From Asterella californica (lineage: Eukaryota; Streptophyta; Marchantiopsida; Marchantiales; Aytoniaceae): a DNA stretch of 64,000 nt. Made by a program: the position numbers and the translations under genes. This document shows positions 60,994 through 64,000 of this stretch, piece by piece (position 1 is the first letter of the stretch; each line of letters starts with the position of its first letter). The stretch is taken from NCBI GenBank assembly GCA_036924285.1, contig JAYKYS010000014.1:9734001-9798000 (forward strand), given 5' to 3'. Below the pieces are notes generated by a model that saw only the letters and a program-made list of their open reading frames with translations, had not been told where the DNA came from and did no database searches.

Positions 60994-63900
60994 TCATGCT
61001 CCACCGGATGTCCGCCGATCCACCATCCACCCAAAATCACATAGAAGTTAAAATCATCGTAACTTTTTCATCTTTGGTTTGTGTACGACGATTTAAAAAC
61101 TCAATTTTGTTCTGCTCGACTAGATCTATCCCATGTTGCTGTCTGAATTGTGTCAGCAACAATTTTGAGAAAATATTTTTCTCAAGATCTTTGTTTCATA
61201 CCATAGTCGATCCACAACGCGACACTGTCTTCAACAAGTAGATCTGATCATCTTGATCTCAATAACTCATCAAACCAGCAGTATGAAGTTCTCCTCGTGA
61301 GAAGATAAGAAATTTTATTACAAGAAGCAAAAATATGACTTAAATTGATCCCTTATGTCTCAACTTCACTCACAACTCACTTTATAACAATCCAATCCAT
61401 ATACTATTTTCTCTTACGTGTAGAACAAGACTCTTTGATCCACTGATTGTGAAGAACAGAGCAATCATAGATCGAAGGTGAACGAAAGTGACGAAAATAT
61501 CTCTTTATGAGTCAATCCTTCTCATATCTCTCAATTTGCTTGATAAAACTTTGTATCATCTTCATTTTCTTAAAGAACTCGGTCCTTTTATCTTGATGGA
61601 TCCAAGAATAGAAAATTTCGGACTCCAAAATGATCCTAATGATCCAATTATCACTTGTTGAAAATTGAAATATAATGACTCCTTTCCTCTGCACTATGTC
61701 CTAGTTCCTCCTAAATTCTTCAACCCAATCCTCATTTTCTCGAACAATCTTTTCCAATGCGTAATATGCATAGAACCGAACCCATTGACACCTTGTGCGT
61801 GTGCGTTGGACCTCTCGATTTCTCATCCATCAACAAGTCACATCCATAAACGTCCAACAACAAGTTACATGCACAAGTTGCCCCTTATGTCAGATTTCAT
61901 AGTACATGTGTTCCCTAGATTATGAGTATGCAAGTCTTTTGCACCCCCTTAGTATAGCTTTAGTGACTATTAATTACTCAATCAACGCCTTACACAATTA
62001 GGAAGTCAAAGTCTAGCTTGATTCTTTCATCTTTCAAACTCCAGCGTCACTATTAAGCGTCCAAACAAACAATATAGTGCTCATGAGAAACTTATAATGA
62101 ACTATATCACTTTTGCAATAAGAATGGAGATTCAGATGTTGAATAAAAAGTACCTTTTCTGTTTCATACATGAAACACAAAATCTTAAGAATTGTGTTTC
62201 ATGTAAAAGTTGGTTCAAGACAAAAAACGTATTACAACTGAAGAGATCTGTTGTTGTTCAGTTTGACTTATGATGTGAGACATCCTAACATGAGTCTAGA
62301 TCTCCCGGTAGAGTATTTTCTCATGTAAGATCTACGGATAGTTCCATTTGTAATTGTGTTGATCATATTATCACTATCCTAGTCTATTTCATATTCAACA
62401 ACAAGTCTATTTATTGCTTCCTTCTCACGTTTGGCATTGGTAATGATACCATATGTATGCTTGTGTGCGTCACGTAATGATCTCATCTGTTCATTTGTTC
62501 GACAATCTATTTTGCATTGAATTATCTTCGAGCAAATTTGATGCCTTGGTTTCCTTACACAACCAGACAATGATTTTGAAAGTGTCTTTCACCTTCAAAC
62601 ATGCTTAAGGGTGTTATCTATAAGTTACTTTTTTGTTTTAGTCTACCAGTATCATGTTGGTAAGCTTGTGACGAGCTTGTCGTTTATTCTGCTTTCCATT
62701 CCTTGAGACTTTTCTAATCGAGAAGTACCATATGTTTTTTTGTCAACTTTAGCTTTTGTAGTCTAGTAGACGTCATCAAAGGGTTCAGCAATGTGTGACT
62801 GCAATGTTTAAGCAAGAAAAGGCTTTCTCAATGATTCTGTTGGTTACCTTGGTCGGATTCCAATCATCAACGTTATGTGTCAATGTACTATTTCTCATCA
62901 ATAATAAAGTTCTTGAGGACGTGTCGCTGTCTTTTTTAATTAAATTAAAATAAACAATAAAAAGTTGCAAGTTAGAAGATATATCATTTTAGAAAGTACT
63001 AACATATCTTACAAGCTCCTCTCTAACACCTTGATCCTCCTTTATTATGAGTAAATTCAAACGCTTCTACAGCTACTAACTCACCCATGATTTAACTATA
63101 CTAGTACACTCTCATTGAGTCTCACATCTATGTAACTCTCCAACGAATTTTCAAGTTGTTAGCATGACATCTATACAAAATGACCACAAAAATGAGCTAT
63201 TAAAGAAGTACTCTAAGTCATCAGCCAAATATAAAGAATGTATTTTATGCTTTGCTCCTCTTAAGTTGAGCACCTTGTACAACTTCTTGAAGTTTCATGT
63301 GTATCGTATTGTAATCAACAAACGTCTCCTTTCTCATACACACACTATCTCCAACCAACTAACCAAGAGAGAACATCACAAAAAAAAATTTCAAGGAGAT
63401 AAAATATTAACCTTGCAAGTTGTGCAGACTAGCAACAAATGCGCTCAAGTTGTGCAGACTAGCACAAATATCACATTGTCCAAAACTAACATTTGAACAT
63501 TATGTCATGTTATAAACTAGAATACCATGTGCACAAACAACACAAACGCAACGAAGCACAAGATAGATGAATAGTTCGAGTGAGATATAGACTATTCTTT
63601 GAAAGTTGAAATATATCATACAACAGAAGCAAGGACTAATCTCTATTCGATAAAGTAAGAAAAAGAAATACAAGCACTCATGATGTCTTTGGGTTGTGAC
63701 GTTCTTTACACGTAATTAAAAGGTTCTAAAACAAAGATCTCTCACAGCTGAGTCGTTTATGTTTCTTTACATTTAATAGAAATCACGAGTCAAAATCGTC
63801 ACCTTAGTTTGACAAGTAGAGATTCTTGATGCAGCGAAGAAGTACACCCTTCCTCATAGCAGAACTCTCGCTCCACCACAACATCACGTAGGGAATGAGG

Positions 63901-64000
63901 ACATTTCATAAGAGATGATGTCACTGATGCTCAAGTGAGAGAAAATATATCATATATCAAGAATTGATATTAGCAAATTTTTTTGTTATCAAAACACTCA
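60994..64000. other. AT-rich intergenic DNA, no gene seen
   Basis: Only chance frames up to about 110 residues. A short direct repeat, CAAGTTGTGCAGACTAGCA, occurs twice near 63416-63470. Confidence 0.4.

Overview
The window looks like nuclear DNA of a land plant (streptophyte), perhaps a seed-free one. Signs are GT-AG introns splitting genes into many short exons, a plant-type CTP synthase, PIF/Harbinger and Mutator-like inverted-repeat elements, a decayed Ty3/gypsy pol and long AT-rich intergenic stretches. The species cannot be fixed from sequence alone. Nothing supports a prokaryotic or organellar origin.

Layout. 1-2.1 kb: AT-rich DNA with one small inverted-repeat element. 2.147-10.602 kb: a complete, apparently intact PIF/Harbinger-type DNA transposon of about 8.5 kb with matching 17-bp terminal inverted repeats. 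It has the two expected genes (DDE transposase at 2.6-4.0 kb, Myb/SANT-like protein at 9.2-10.3 kb) plus two extra genes: an FCP1/NIF-like HAD-family protein with a coiled coil, and an unrecognised 304-residue protein. Every internal intergenic space is filled with arrays of a short quasi-palindrome, CGCACTSAGTGCG. 11.3-16.4 kb: a GC-richer region with one supported two-exon gene (12.9-14.7 kb) for an unnamed membrane-anchored protein. 16.4-35.9 kb: mostly AT-rich DNA with MITEs (Mutator-like with a 9-bp target duplication, Tourist-like with TAA), a SINE candidate, microsatellites and a frameshifted Ty3/gypsy protease-region remnant at 31.8-32.4 kb. 35.9-44.3 kb: an intact 22-exon CTP synthase gene on the minus strand, reconstructed to 612 residues, with several tandem duplications that copy exon edges or intron sequence. 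44.3-64 kb: CTP synthase upstream region, then DNA without recognisable genes, a CCGAACC-rich block, foldback elements, a possible LINE remnant and a striking array of about ten palindromes spaced about 60 bp apart at 60.44-60.99 kb.

How parts fit together. In the Harbinger element the transposase and the Myb-like protein are transcribed inward from the two ends. The two cargo genes run leftward, and each start codon lies directly below a quasi-palindrome array. An array could therefore serve as promoter, as a binding platform for the element's own Myb-like protein, or as a silencing target. The CTP synthase is a housekeeping gene for pyrimidine nucleotide synthesis and is unrelated to the transposon.
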